Shown here in pieces: positions 35,300-46,917 of a DNA stretch of 64,000 bases. Position 1 is the first letter of the stretch. The number at the start of each line of letters is the position of its first letter. The stretch spans positions 91,058,254 to 91,122,253 of the forward strand of contig OX388343.1 in assembly GCA_947579665.1 (NCBI GenBank), given 5' to 3'. The stretch is from Sympetrum striolatum (lineage: Eukaryota > Arthropoda > Insecta > Odonata > Libellulidae). The notes under the pieces were generated by a model. That model was given only the letters and a program-made list of their open reading frames with translations. It was not told the DNA's origin and searched no databases. The position numbers and the translations under genes were made by a program.

Positions 35300-36995
35300 T
35301 TCTACCAGGTTTAAAATTTGTCCTGTGTTGGGAATTCAAATTAGGGGAAAATTCGCTCAAGAACGAGTTCTGAGCAAATCTGAGCCACATCATGAGTACA
35401 AGGAAAATGTATTTGAGATATTTTCCTGATTCTTATTACCTATACTAAGCAATAATTTTAAGTATACCAACCATGAGTAGAAAACGTAACACGAACGGAA
35501 TCTTCTTAAAATAACAAATTGTACTAATTAAAATAGTTTTAATGCAATAGAATCAATTTTGCTCAACGGAAAATGCAAATGTTAGAAGAAACTGCAATTG
35601 TATTAGTGCTAGAAGTAAAGGTTTAAAGGATGGAACAAGAAATGTAGGAGGGATCAGCCAAGATCTTTGCGACAGAAATGTATTATTAAGGGGGGTTCAT
35701 TTTGTAAATCAGAGGCCCTGGACACTGCTTTAAGGTCCCATCAATAAATTATTTATCTTAAAAAATGATCAAAGTCCCTTTTGTATCCTTAATATGAGCC
35801 TCAACTTGCACCTAATGGCAAATCCGTTCTAGTGGCAGTGAGCTTCATGGTAAAAACTTTTTTTGAATTTTAAGTCTTCAGTCTTTAGTTCTTTACGCAG
35901 AAAAGGCATGACGTGAAATGAAGACATTTCTAAGGGATTAATTATATGCTTTTAGAGTTAAATGATAAATTTGAATTATGTATCTCTAAATTTTATAGTT
36001 TTCGGAGACTTTTATAATTTTTATAACTTTAACAAGAAGTAACGTTGTCAATGAACGCAAAAACACTGGTCATTCATCTTTTCCTCGAAGTAACAGAGTC
36101 AAAACGAACACCCTAAATAATTTTCAAAGATGGATATCAAACGCCCCTAACGAGGAGTGTGGTTTTATTTTTCAATTTAGTGAAAAGATTGAATTAAAAT
36201 GCATGTATTACTCTTCTTAAGACTTTGAGTGAATGTTTTCAGTATTGCTACGAAAAAATATCGCAGTAATATTCGTATGGCATTTTCCAAAGGGGATAAA
36301 ATTTGCGAGCATCCAAGAATTCAGGTAATGCTTGAAATTTTATTATTTATAATATAAATTATAATAAATTTTCGTAGAAGAAATCCATCTTCGATGGCAT
36401 ATTTTACTGTTAGTCACAGATATTCTTATTTCTCTCAGATCACCTGAGTTACGTTATAGTGAGCGTGGGCCGAAGTAATTATTATCAACAATAAGAACTA
36501 GAAAAAGTGCAAGTGAAAAAGTGAAACGTGCTACTTCGCCGGTTTTTCTTGGAAGACTATTCACGCTTTGAACCGAGGAGTAAAGCAATCGAATTTAATT
36601 GGCAGAGTAAAACAGATAGGGATTTCTTACGATCAATATATTTGCTCGCGGGACATTCACATAATCATCGATTAGATTGAGTAATACCAATATCGAATAC
36701 ACTTTCATTCCCAGGAATCGCATATTACTCAGCATTTTCACCAGCGCATGAATCGCCTTTTCATTTATCATTTATCCTATTGCACAACACCCTTTCTAGT
36801 CACACTACGCATTTCATCTTTATCTTCAAAATCTGACACCAAGCGCATTGGGGATGAGCTCTGAAACTAATTAAACAGTAGCTGGTTATCAAGGAAAATG
36901 GAATTTCTTTATAAGAAAAATTTATTAAATTAGTCTCTAGAGGGATTAGTTAATGACTCTCTAAACGAAAGTCTTTATTTTATTAAGATATATAC
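35300..36995. other. No supported gene between the LINE fragment and hAT copy 1
   Basis: AT-rich sequence without long frames or recognised repeats. Confidence 0.5.
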
Positions 36996-37003
36996 TGCTC
37001 TGA

Positions 37004-37914
37004 TAGAGGTCTGCATGGGCCGAAAATTTCAACCTAAGCCCGGCCCGGCCCGTCCGTTGTTGAGCCCGAGCCCGGCCCGGCCCGAACGTAGAAACAGTAT
37101 ATTTATTTTACTTCTTCAGCAATTTCGCTTCAGCAATTTCGCGAATCCCGGCTAATCGGATTTTTCCGGTTAGGAATGGTCGTCTGTGTATGTCGTGTGT
37201 GTTTGTGCGTGAGAGAGAGATATATAAATAAAAATACAATAAAGGAGTAAAATTAATAAAAAGGGGTTGATTGGAGGAATAGCCTTCAGAGGCTAAAATT
37301 CGTCCATAAAAAAGACGGCATTATTATTATTATTACATTGTTGTAATTTACATTGTATGATAAGGCTGGCGGTCGCACAAAGGCTCCGTCATATGCTACT
37401 TACATAATTAACACTTATCTAAATAATTAAATGCCTAGTAGAAGCGTTTCGGTTAATAGATTCTATGTTTCTACTCATTAAATAAAATTCCAATATTAGA
37501 AGTAAACGTTGCTATAAATAAAGTTAGGTTGCTAATGACGCTTTAAAATATTGTTCTCCCATCTATCGGGTTGATCTACACTATCTATTCTAATGGTGAA
37601 AACCTTAACTATTGATTCAACAATCACTTTGGTTGTCCATGAGAATTTTGTTGTTTACAACCTCAAAATTTCCCGGAATGTTTCGTTTATTTCGTCGCTG
37701 TTCTCGCAATTCAAATAAAAAGCAATATTCCATGACTGAAATAAAAGTATTCATTCAATTTCCTTTCTTTTGGTTTTTTGGTTTGGTTTCTTTCTATGGA
37801 AATTTATTCATGGGCCCAGGCCCGGCCCGAGCTCGATAGATTGCCTGCTTACCTGGTCCGAGCCCGATAGACTGCCTGCTTACCCGGCCCGAGCCCGGCC
37901 CATGCAGACCTCTA
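37004..37914 (+). mobile_element. Non-autonomous hAT-type transposon, copy 1
   Basis: The ends are terminal inverted repeats, TAGAGGTCTGCATGGGCC at the left and its complement at the right, continuing into GC-rich CCCGGCCCGGCCCG blocks (about 37038-37085 and 37808-37900). The flanks TGCTCTGA (36996-37003) and CGGTCTGA (37915-37922) match at 6 of 8 positions, as expected for a decayed 8-bp hAT target duplication. The interior from about 37348 to 37770 is nearly identical to copy 2 in the opposite orientation. No transposase frame is present, so it would have been moved by a hAT transposase in trans. It contains a secondary insertion at about 37124-37338. Confidence 0.85.
37124..37338. mobile_element. 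Secondary insertion within hAT copy 1, with an ATT-repeat end
   Basis: Copy 2 of the hAT element lacks this block. It begins with a short direct duplication (TTCAGCAATTTCG twice), has a GT/GA-rich stretch near 37190-37220, and ends with a TTA/ATT microsatellite (37318-37335). The ATT tail after GGCTAAAATTCGTCC looks like the 3' end of a small LINE or SINE. Flanks TTCAGCAAT (37115-37123) and TTGTTGTAAT (from 37338) resemble each other loosely, at the exact site where copy 2 carries a different insertion. Confidence 0.5.
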
Positions 37915-38080
37915 CGGTCTGAGCACATTTCCTGTGCTTCCATAGCAATTCGAATCGCTTCACTTGGATACGAATTTTTCCCATGCATATCTCAAACGAA
38001 TTCGTTTAGGTTGTAAAATGCGCAAAAGCCAAAATTGATAAATTAAACGATATAAAGTAATTTAGGTTTCTTAAACTACG

Positions 38081-38148
38081 TATTTTAGATTTGCACATTC
38101 CTTTTGCAAGCCATCTTTGGGGTGTGGCTGTGATTGTATTAACACCGA
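38081..38148 (-). mobile_element. Isolated, diverged 3' end of the CR1/L2-like LINE (minus)
   Basis: On the plus strand: ATTTTAGATTTGCACA (tail side), GCAAGCCATCTTTGGGGTG, TGGCTGTGATTGTATTAACACC. This is the reverse of the 3' UTR at 14.3 kb, GGTGTATTACACC to TTTAGATTTAG, with several substitutions and small gaps. It lies 170 bp beyond the hAT element at 37.0-37.9 kb. Confidence 0.45.
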
Positions 38149-38479
38149 CACTCTTATCTAACTCAAAATAAAGTACGTAAACCAGAGGCCGCTGAATTTC
38201 TCATCAAATGTTAAACATTAAAGACAAAGCTTTAAGAAATTTGGAAGTATCGGGGGCCGTTTCACTTTTAGATAGCTGGAAATGTTTAGAAAAATTTTTT
38301 TGACTTGACTTTGAGAACTACTGGGACAAATTTACGGAGAATAGTTTCCCCTCGGCTATCATTCACAAACAGCGGTGGGGTTTGGAACAATTGAATCACC
38401 TTTTGAAAAATTACTCGCCGAAAAATTAGCGAGGAAACAAGTCTCCTAAATCTCTTCCCACTGGAAGTTTCCAACTCCG

Positions 38480-38790
38480 CGAACTTTATGTTGTCACCCC
38501 ACAATGGTTTGGTGCTATGAAAAGGGAAACCGCTGAATGCCCGAGGCGGAGTACGTACGCTAGCCAAAGATGGCGGAGCTCATGATTAATGGATGAGGAT
38601 CTGCAAAAAGGGGATGGGTGCGGGAGAATGCGCCGGAATGCGACGGCTGCATTGCGCATGCGCCAACGCGTGCGTCCGTCTCGCTTCCATTGTGTTTCTC
38701 CAAACAATGGCGCGTGAGATGAGGAATTTAATTAAATTATTTTTTTCCGAGATTTTTTTCTGTGTCGGTTGGAAAATGGCGGTAAAGGGT
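38480..38790. promoter_or_regulatory. CpG-rich candidate promoter with NRF1- and YY1-type sites
   Basis: The perfect palindrome GCGCATGCGC (38654-38663, in TGCGCATGCGCC) is the NRF1 (Ewg) consensus. AAGATGGCGG (38568-38577) and AAAATGGCGG (38773-38782) are YY1/Pho-type sites on the plus strand on either side. CpG is dense for this window (GGCGGAGTACGTACG, GCGCCGGAATGCGACGG, CCAACGCGTGCGTCCGTC). A small inverted repeat, CCATTGT/ACAATGG, lies at about 38686-38709. This combination is typical of TATA-less CpG promoters of broadly expressed genes. I could not identify an exon downstream on either strand, so the regulated gene and the direction are unknown. Confidence 0.5.
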
Positions 38791-39419
38791 TTTCTTATTT
38801 AGGGTGCGCCTCTGGAAAGGGCATATTCATCCCCGTCTCGCAACTTGTCGTTTCATTTGTCTTGGGTACTGCCGAGTGGTCTAAAAAGAAATGTTTTCAA
38901 ATAGATGGGCGTGCATTTTTAAACTATAATATGGGTATAGTAAAATATATATTTAGAATCATTATTTATTCCAATAATATTCCCAGTATAATACATCCTA
39001 ACTACATGACACCAATGTTTGAACTTCATGATGAATGTAAATTCCTCGTATCTTAATTTCCTAAAATTGAAAGATGACCATGGAATTAACGATTAATAAT
39101 TGTACTGACTATATCGATGAAGAATTCTATTTCCTTTGTCTGGGACAGGAATATCAAGAAACTGGGAAAAACATTGATCAAATTTCAATTCAATTATCTA
39201 TTTTAAACTCACAGCAAACCAGCACTTGGTTATTCATAAGTAATTTCGACCGTTTCTTTATATAATACATCTCAATATTATATCATAAATTATTGACCAA
39301 TTTTTGTACGCTGTTGGTATTATAAAATTAATATGTTTACGGGATAGACTAACTTCTTCCACCTCGAGAACTACCATTGTTTTTTTACCATAACATAACA
39401 TTAACATAACCAAAAGAAA

Positions 39420-39510
39420 TAGAAAATAATAATGTTGTGCAGCACCACTAGCACCTTTGCGCCGAAACCGGTCGTGAATAAAATCCAATTGCGTGGAATT
39501 TTTTGGTGTT
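39420..39510 (+). repeat. Family F1 repeat
   Basis: AGCACCTTTGCGCCGAAACC, GGTCGTGAATAAAATCC and GCGTGGAATTTTTT follow the F1 order: small stem, GAAACCGGT, AATAAAAT, GTGGAA. A convincing inverted outer arm is not visible upstream. Confidence 0.5.
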
Positions 39511-40830
39511 ATTATTTACTGTAACTTCAGAGTGTCCCTCCACGAAGTTCGGCCGAATATGATAGAATTTATTAACATAACCCTTTGAGCCGACAATAGA
39601 TGTTCCCCTATGAAATTCTCATGGGATGGAAAACCTATGAATGAACAATAGTCTAAATGCATTCTCCTGCGTCAGCTCCTCGACTAAAGAGCACACACGC
39701 ATTATCATTCCATCGAAATACTCCATTCAACCGTTCAACGATCGATCAATCAGCACCTGTCGTCTCGACCGTGTGGGAATTTTAAAGCTCTCCCCTGATG
39801 TGAATCAATGTGGTCAAAAATAGCTACAAACTGTGATTCCGAGAATGATGGGAAAATTAAATAAGTGAAATGCTACTGGAAGGTACACTGATATAATAAT
39901 TAAATATTGTCGGTCGTTAAATTGAATGGAAAACAAGATCAACGATATCTGTGGTGATTTTGTATGTGACGTAGTAAGCATAATGAAATGCTATTATCAG
40001 CTTTTGTTATGATAATTAAAAGCCAAATGGACACATTTATCATCTTCCTTCATGCTTTAAATTCAATGAGCGTATTTGACCAACTAATTTCTTATTTATT
40101 ATCAATAGTAACACACACGTGGTTTAAACTTACGTATAAGTACCACAATTTTTGTACGGACTTCTTTTAACATAAGAGGTTATTTATTATTATTTGATTT
40201 TAAAAGGATTTAAACCGTAATATTTACAATAGATTAATAGTTACAGTATTTAAAACCTATTAAGACATATTTTTCCAATGATTCCAATATCCAGGTTTAT
40301 TTATAGAGTAAACATATTCCCAAACTAAATTGTATTTCACCCATATTTTAGCATAATTATGCCTGCTCTTTTCCAGGATAATAATGTTTTATTTATTTCG
40401 GTGGATTAACGAAGATACACTTTATCTCAACTTAAGAGATTAATTTTCATTATACATATATGCTCATATCCCTACAGTGACGATAGCAAAAATAAATATA
40501 TTGCTGAATGGATTCTTATTTTTACATGCCTTTATAAACTTAGTATTTGTATAATTACTATTGTTTATTGCCTTGTATTACATAAATTGTGTTAATATAC
40601 AAATGGGTTATATCAATTTCGCTCAGTGATATGCAGTACTTTCTGTTCAACGAAACGTTTTCAACATCTAAAATTTTACAACGATACGAAGGATATCATG
40701 ATATTAAAACCAAACCTTCGCCTTAGGAAGTAAAATGTTTCAATCCGCTTAACTCATCAAATAGAAGGCCATAACATACATCCACTACATGTAACTCCTC
40801 TTACATTTTTGCTAAGATGGCGTTATTTAA

Positions 40831-40874
40831 GAATAAGCTATAAGCTAAGCTATAAAGCTTATATAAGCTAAGAA
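40831..40874. repeat. AAGCTAT-type short tandem/palindromic tract
   Basis: AATAAGCTATAAGCTAAGC, TATAAAGCTTATATAAGCTAA is built of repeated AAGCTA/TATAAGC units and is largely self-complementary. Simple sequence, no further claim. Confidence 0.7.
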
Positions 40875-42297
40875 ATACTTACTGGTAAGCACCACGTAGT
40901 CGTCAAAACATTTTAGTCTCACATCGCTGAGATTAGCGTCTCGATATTATTTCCTAACTATTTATAAGCAATCTCGAGAGTTAACTCCTGCTCTCACGTT
41001 TGAAGAGAACTTAGACAAGGGCTGACGACACGCATCTCACTCGCGTTAGATCGGAATATCCGCGCACACATTGGACATGACTTCACTTTCTACCCATCAT
41101 CCATTAGTGAGTGAGTGACTTTCCACGCACGTGATCTCCACCGCGAGCGCATTCTTCTAATAGAATTACTCCAATCTTAGCCGAGCACGAATCATTTATT
41201 ATAAGCCCCTCAGCAAACCCCTCGATATTTACTGTGACGCCTTCCTGGGAACGAGACCTTCGCGCCTCGCTGTAATCGCGCGATAATTTTTAAACCACTG
41301 CAGGTTCGAACGGAGACGCGATGCGATACGATGCGACACCGTCGCTCTAAACTGCCGAAGTCACTAAAAATCCGTGCGCGCTAAACTCTCTCTCCCACGA
41401 GTTCATCACTTGGGAGCGTTTAAGTCACCTCCTCTAATTTCCTCGGAGTTGAACGCTCTGATCTGTCGGAGACACTTCTCTGACCTTCACAAAATGCACA
41501 CCTCATCTCCACATATTTGCTCCTCCCCTCACAAGTCCTTTATTCTTTCCCACTTCCTTCCCGCCCACGCGTCTCTCCCTCTGCTGAATGTCAATAAGCA
41601 AAGGACGCACATTTCCATCCATTCCACCTCTCGATCCATGTTTACTTTTGCCCTGCCTCATTCCCTCTTCATCACTTAAAGTTATTCACTTAATTACTCC
41701 AAGTAAAAATTAAGGGAATCTTTGACGTGTGGCACTCATTTCTTTTACATTGGTTTCCTTTCGAGTAGCTGGTTGAGTAATGTCTGCGAAACGTAAATTT
41801 GACATTTCCCTAAATCGCTAGGTTCATCAAATCGAAAAAATACAGTCGAATGAAATATTACCATTCCCAAGACAACGCTCAGGAAACACATTCCTTAGTC
41901 AAAACACTATTATTACCCATTCTTTGTTTAATCCAAAAAAAAACATTTAAACACGCCCAAAGTTATACTCTATTTAATTCTAATTCTAACGCTCTATTAT
42001 ACAAGTAAGCAAGAATGTGCAGAAACGATTTTTGGTCATCTATTATTTGCATGTGTAAATATGCATTCATCCTTTGAAAGATTCGTTAATTTTATCATCA
42101 TTCGTCAACTGAGTCAAACAGCGAACAACGTTCGTTAGTTAAGAAAGTCGCCAACTGGATAACAGGACTTAAATAGAATTTCTGCTGTTCCTCTCATACG
42201 TACCATGGATTCGTCCTAGATTAATATCCCTTAAAAATGTGTAATAACATTATAAGTGAATAGCTTAAAAGATTTGATTGAAGAAGTCGCCTTGTTG

Positions 42298-42466
42298 GAA
42301 GCTTGGTGAAACTCCATTATGAAAATAATGGTGGAAATAACTAAGATGAAATTTCACAACATTTTGTTTGATGTTAATACAATTTATTTTAATGATTGAT
42401 AAAAACTTTTTGTGAAATTTCATCTTAGTTATTGCCAAAATTTGTTCCTAAATAGTTTAAGCTTCT
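42298..42466 (+). repeat. Snap-back repeat, family F2
   Basis: Starts GGAAGCTTGGTGAAACTCCA, continues with AATAATGGTGGAAATAACTA. A perfect 23-bp inverted repeat is formed by 42336-42358 and 42411-42433 (AATAACTAAGATG and complement). A shorter outer pair, GAAGCTT near 42299 and AAGCTTC near 42460, extends the palindrome with mismatches. It shares its left half with the copies at 6.5 kb and 16.1 kb. No TSD was identified. Confidence 0.7.
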
Positions 42467-45138
42467 TACGGACCAATCATCTAAGATGTATGCAAATCAC
42501 TGATACCGTGTATTACGTTAGAATAACGATCAATGACATTCTCATTTCATTGATATTGCGCAATGAACTTTAATGCGCATTTTCCTTGTATTTTCTTATC
42601 CACGATCTTTGTTTAGAGACGAGAGATGTTTTAGTTTGTTCTGTCGAGTCGCTCGAATGCGTCTCCTTTGCTTGCTCAGTCACGAATGATTTTGAATCAT
42701 GGCCTTGAGCCCTTATTTTGCATTTCGAAAAGAGAGAGAGAGGATGTATAGGAGTGGAGCATCTCCTGAGAGAAGCTTTTCCGCCAGCTAAGGGAAACCA
42801 ATTCAATTCACAATACTTCACTATCCTCTAATCATTTTATATCTCTATTTTTTTCTAACTAATTATTCATTAAATCATCCACAACCGGGAAGGGAAATAT
42901 CAATTACGTATCCAATCTATCTAATCAATCCGTAATGATCATCCTCTAATTCTGAAAATCCTAAATTTTTCCTTGAAATTATTTGCTGGATGTTCTCCGA
43001 TATCGTAAAATATCCTGTCAGAATCCCTACCATTTCAATTACAAAGTTGATCACCGATAAAGTATTTAAATATTTAAGGAGGAAATTCTCGTGACGAGGC
43101 TCTGAACTTTATTATTTAAGCTTATTTCCATATCAAAATCACGAATATATTCAGTGATTATTCACTTCTTATCTATCGTCTCTTATGGTTTTATTAATAC
43201 TTTTTTACAGCAAAGAATCAAATATCGTTGTTCCACCTAGAACGAAAATTATGCCGGTACTAATATAAATAATTCGCAAACTATGTCATGAGGTCTTAAA
43301 TAAATACTCTGAAGTTATTAAAAATAAATTTGATCACGGAAGAGAGGTGAATTGGTATTTTAGATATCATAGATTCAAATCGAAATGATTTGGACGGGAA
43401 CAAGCTTCCAGAATCAATATTTAAATACAGATTTTTATTTTACGTTCCAAGTATCGGGTGATGAAAGTTCACCAACACAAAATTAGTATCAAAATAAGGA
43501 GTCCTGCAGACAATATTCATTTCGACATCAGATTTTACGGCATTCAAAAATTTCATTAATACACCTATTTCACGATAACTAACAATCCTCTTCATCGATA
43601 TTGTAATCAATAAAAATGGGCAACATTAACTGCAGCACCCGTCTCTTGCAAGTAGATCCAAGTGTATTTCTGGAACACGATTTTGTATCTTACAACTTGA
43701 AAAGGAGCAGACACTTTCGAATTTATACTGACAAATGTTTTAGTACTAATAAATGGGAAGGCACCTACATGTTGACTGCTCAGATTAAACATTCAAGATA
43801 ATTTTTTCTTTTTTTAAACTTATTACCTTTTTCTCTGTCGGCAATTAAAATAATATCCTGTAACAAAATCTGCATTATTAATTCTGCAAACTTTGGGAGC
43901 CACCAAAGAAGTTCAGAGTTACTAATTTATCTGAAGCGATCGCTTAAATTTCTCTTTGAAAAAATCGTGTTCTAAGACTAAAAACGGATATTTTTCAAAG
44001 TGCGAATCTAAGCCAGAGATTCCAAATTACAAACAGCAAGCGTCCACCCGTCGCCATTTCTTTCCTGGGACACGGATCGAATGTATATTTATCCCATCAC
44101 CATCCCAAATCAGCCCCGAAGAATGACTGGCTCCGTCTCGTGATCGATCCCCGGGGTCGCCGCATTCGTATCAAATAAAGAAGCGGACATTCCGAACATC
44201 CTCCTCGAATCACAATCGGAAGGAAACGGAAACAAAAGAATGCTGGAAAAAGTTTCCTTCCTTCCGTCACGATTCTCTCGGATTTCCCCGCCATCTTGAG
44301 GCGCTAAGCCAATCATCTCACACCCTTCGGATGCATCCTTTTCCAGGAAGTCAGGGACCGACTCCGGAATGCCTTATTTCCCTTTAGCTATTGAAGATGA
44401 GCGGGGAAGATTTCTTTTCCACGAAAGGCGCATAAGATGGTCTCCGGAGATGCTTCGCAATATAAATTTCATTCAGGAAGTGACGATCTTTTCAGAATGA
44501 AAGGGGGATCCTTCGATGTAAAACGAGATTCCACGAACTCTGACGGAACGTTATTTCCTTCCCCGAGCAACAATGGCTGAGAAGTTCCTTCTTCTCTGTC
44601 GAATTTCCCCTGTTTACATTTTACTTCGGAGGATGCTTCCTTTGGTTTTTCTCGTGAAAAGGAATTTCGGCGAAATTCATTATTATGGGGAGACATCGTT
44701 GCTGATTTGATGCAGAAATATCTATCATCTTCAAATTAAATATCCCGAGTTATTTACTCCTATACTCTTGTCCTCCTTCACTTCTCATCTAAAAAATAGC
44801 CGTTTTCTATTCCTTGATCATCCTCCTGAACCGGCAACTACGAAGTATAATTTCATTACTAAAGAAGTAAAACACACTATAATTTCCACAGAATTTATTT
44901 CAAAGTAGTATATAAAAGTTACATCTACAATTCTACATCTAACTTCATCTTCAGACCTTGAGAGACCCTTTTTACAGCCAGAAGATATCTAATTGTGGAC
45001 GAAACGAGTTGTCTTTTTTTTTCAAATATATTCTGTAAAATTCTGATCAAATAAACTGAAGGTGTTCAGCACTAATTTTGTATTTATTCAAATTTAAAAA
45101 GTTCTAATGTGACCATGACCTTTCAAGAACGAAACCAT
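42467..45138. other. No supported gene apart from the islet at 44.0-44.35 kb
   Basis: A stretch at 42,600-42,790 contains a GAGAGAGAGAG run. TTTCCACAGAATTTATTTC at 44882-44900 resembles an F1 arm but has no partner. No coding signal. Confidence 0.45.
44030..44350. promoter_or_regulatory. GC-rich islet with YY1-type site and CCAAT box
   Basis: CCGCCATCTTG (44288-44298) is the complement of a perfect YY1-type CAAGATGGCGG, and AAGCCAATCA (CCAAT at 44309-44313) follows 11 bp later. The surrounding 300 bp is clearly GC- and CpG-richer than its neighbours. Overlapping open frames on the minus strand (44097-44316) are best explained by this composition. Weaker case than the islet at 38.5 kb. Confidence 0.35.
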
Positions 45139-45258
45139 ACTAAAAAAACGAAAAACGCTAAGTAAACTTCCACAGAAATGATGTCGATGCATCGATGAAA
45201 CTAGTCACCATTAAAAATATTTCTGTGGAAATACCTAACTGCGTTTCGTTTATTTAGT
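45139..45258 (+). repeat. Snap-back repeat, family F1
   Basis: Outer inverted arms of about 40 bp (45139-45179 and 45219-45258) share CTTCCACAGAAAT and its complement plus ACGAAA(A)ACGC with small gaps. Within the loop, TCGATGCATCGA is a perfect palindrome directly followed by TGAAACTAGTCACC, the F1 GAAAC element. Confidence 0.65.
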
Positions 45259-45800
45259 TTAATATGCTCATCTAAATAAATATTAACTGACTAAAATTCA
45301 CCCATATTTGACTCCATATTACCAGCGCATTTAACCTGGAGAATATTTTGATATAAAGTTATCATGGAACTTACCGACTGACCGCAAATATCTAACAGTG
45401 AGAAATAATTTAAAGAAGGAAAGCGTCCATTTAAATATACTAATGGAATTAATCTGGCCGTATAACGAGGTGTAATTATGCAAATTTAAACCTTTAGTTT
45501 GAACGGTTTCATCGTTATTATATTTGTTACCAGGGAAACGAATCGAATATCTTTATTTATTAATACATTTATTAATTGTTGCATTAATAAGATGTATAAG
45601 TAAAAGAAGCAATACACTATATACACTGTATCTTCTTTTTTGTCTTCTTTTAGAAATAAGAATTTATAATTCATATCATTTTACGCGTCGTAAAGAAGGA
45701 ACACCTGATAGAATTAGCTTGTTTGTAATGCGAATGGCTATGATGTCCTTGGACTGTCTACTACCAGAGCTTTTATAAGATGTGCCAATTTTTACGGCCA

Positions 45801-45992
45801 TTACATTTTTATGATGAGTTATAAATTAAGATATAGTAGTCGTTGGCATAGTTTGTCACACTCGAAATCCTTCGTTTGGACTCTCTTAAAAATCTCTTTT
45901 GATATCACTGGATTCTGTGTTTATAGGCCTCAAGTATTCTGCAGTAAGATAATATGATTATATGAGATTAGTGCTATCTGGAGTTTCGATAT
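45801..45992 (+). repeat. Dispersed repeat F4, copy 1
   Basis: Over 45814-45893, 77 of 80 bases match 52380-52459, including GTAGTCGTTGGCATAGTTTG and CACACTCGAAATCCTTCG. Similarity reaches left to about 45801 (TTACA-TTTTTAT) and resumes on the right at GCTATCTGGAGTT (about 45980-45992). Source family unknown; no coding potential. Confidence 0.75.
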
Positions 45993-46850
45993 AGGGTTTA
46001 TTCCGGTATTTTATTTGAATACATTATTTCTGATGCAATGAAATGGAGCAACCGAGTTATCACTACGATGTAACCTCAGCATTGATTTAAATTGTGGGCT
46101 ATTAATTTACCGAGAAACATGTATATGTCCAAGATGGACATGCGATGCGACCCAGAGGATACATACTCCACGAAATATTAACAGAATGGACTTCAAAAAC
46201 TTACTTCTGAGAGATCAAGTATCTTAAACCTGACAAATCAGTTCTTAATGCAATTGAATGAAATTGGAGGGATGTGAATGCTCCTAAGATTAGAAAATAG
46301 AATTTTATGCGCTATTAGTTAGAGTAGACTGATCACCGACGAGAAGAAAAATGAACTCCAATCCCTGAAAAGTGGCAAAACGGAATCTTACCCTTCAGGA
46401 TTTTGAGTCTATTCTTAAAACTATAATTTTCGATAATCCAAGGAATCTTCCGGCAATGTTGGGAGTATATTATAATCGGCTCAGTTTATTTTTGTTTGAG
46501 ACTGATTAATTTTGCGATAATTCTTAACTTAACAAGAAAGAAATCCACACCAATGAGAAATGGCCTCAGTTTGATAGAATACTTCGATAACTAAATAGTG
46601 GATAAATACCACGACAAAGATGCAACTAAAATTACTTTGAGTAATAATTATGAATTATTCACTCTATATACGAACATATTCTCGAAAAATCTATTAATTA
46701 ACCAATTCCCGATAGGTGTCAACATTATATCTATTTTTAGCACAAGGAAAAAAGTACACAGTTACAAAATAATACAACCTAAATTTAACTGACTTCGGTA
46801 ATTATTAATTTTGATTGAAAAACTTAAATCCTCGACGAAATCACTCAGGC

Positions 46851-46917
46851 GACAGCAACGGGACAGAATTCTGGTAAACGGGAATGTCCCGGAGAAAACG
46901 GGACACATGTCAGCCTA
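46851..46917 (-). mobile_element. Possible hAT-like terminal fragment (TGTCCCG type)
   Basis: Read on the minus strand this is TAGGCTGACATGTGTCCCG, TTTTCTCCGGGACATTCCCG, TTTACC, TGTCCCGTTGCTGTCG. The pattern TAGGGTGACC-TGTCCCG-CCGGGACA-TCCCG is one I associate with ends of a hAT group found in many animal genomes. No partner end is visible nearby, so only a single end is claimed. Confidence 0.4.

Larger units (their letters stand above)
38800..42297. other. Unassigned, with a CpG-richer stretch at 41.0-41.4 kb
   Basis: 41,030-41,400 is rich in CpG and contains GACGCGATGCGATACGATGCG, an irregular GCGAT(A)C repeat, plus CACGTGATCTCC with an E-box core. The following 41,370-41,690 is C/T-rich and keeps one frame open for 101 codons without a domain. 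GCTAAGATGGCGTTA at 40810-40824 is an isolated YY1-like word. Confidence 0.4.
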
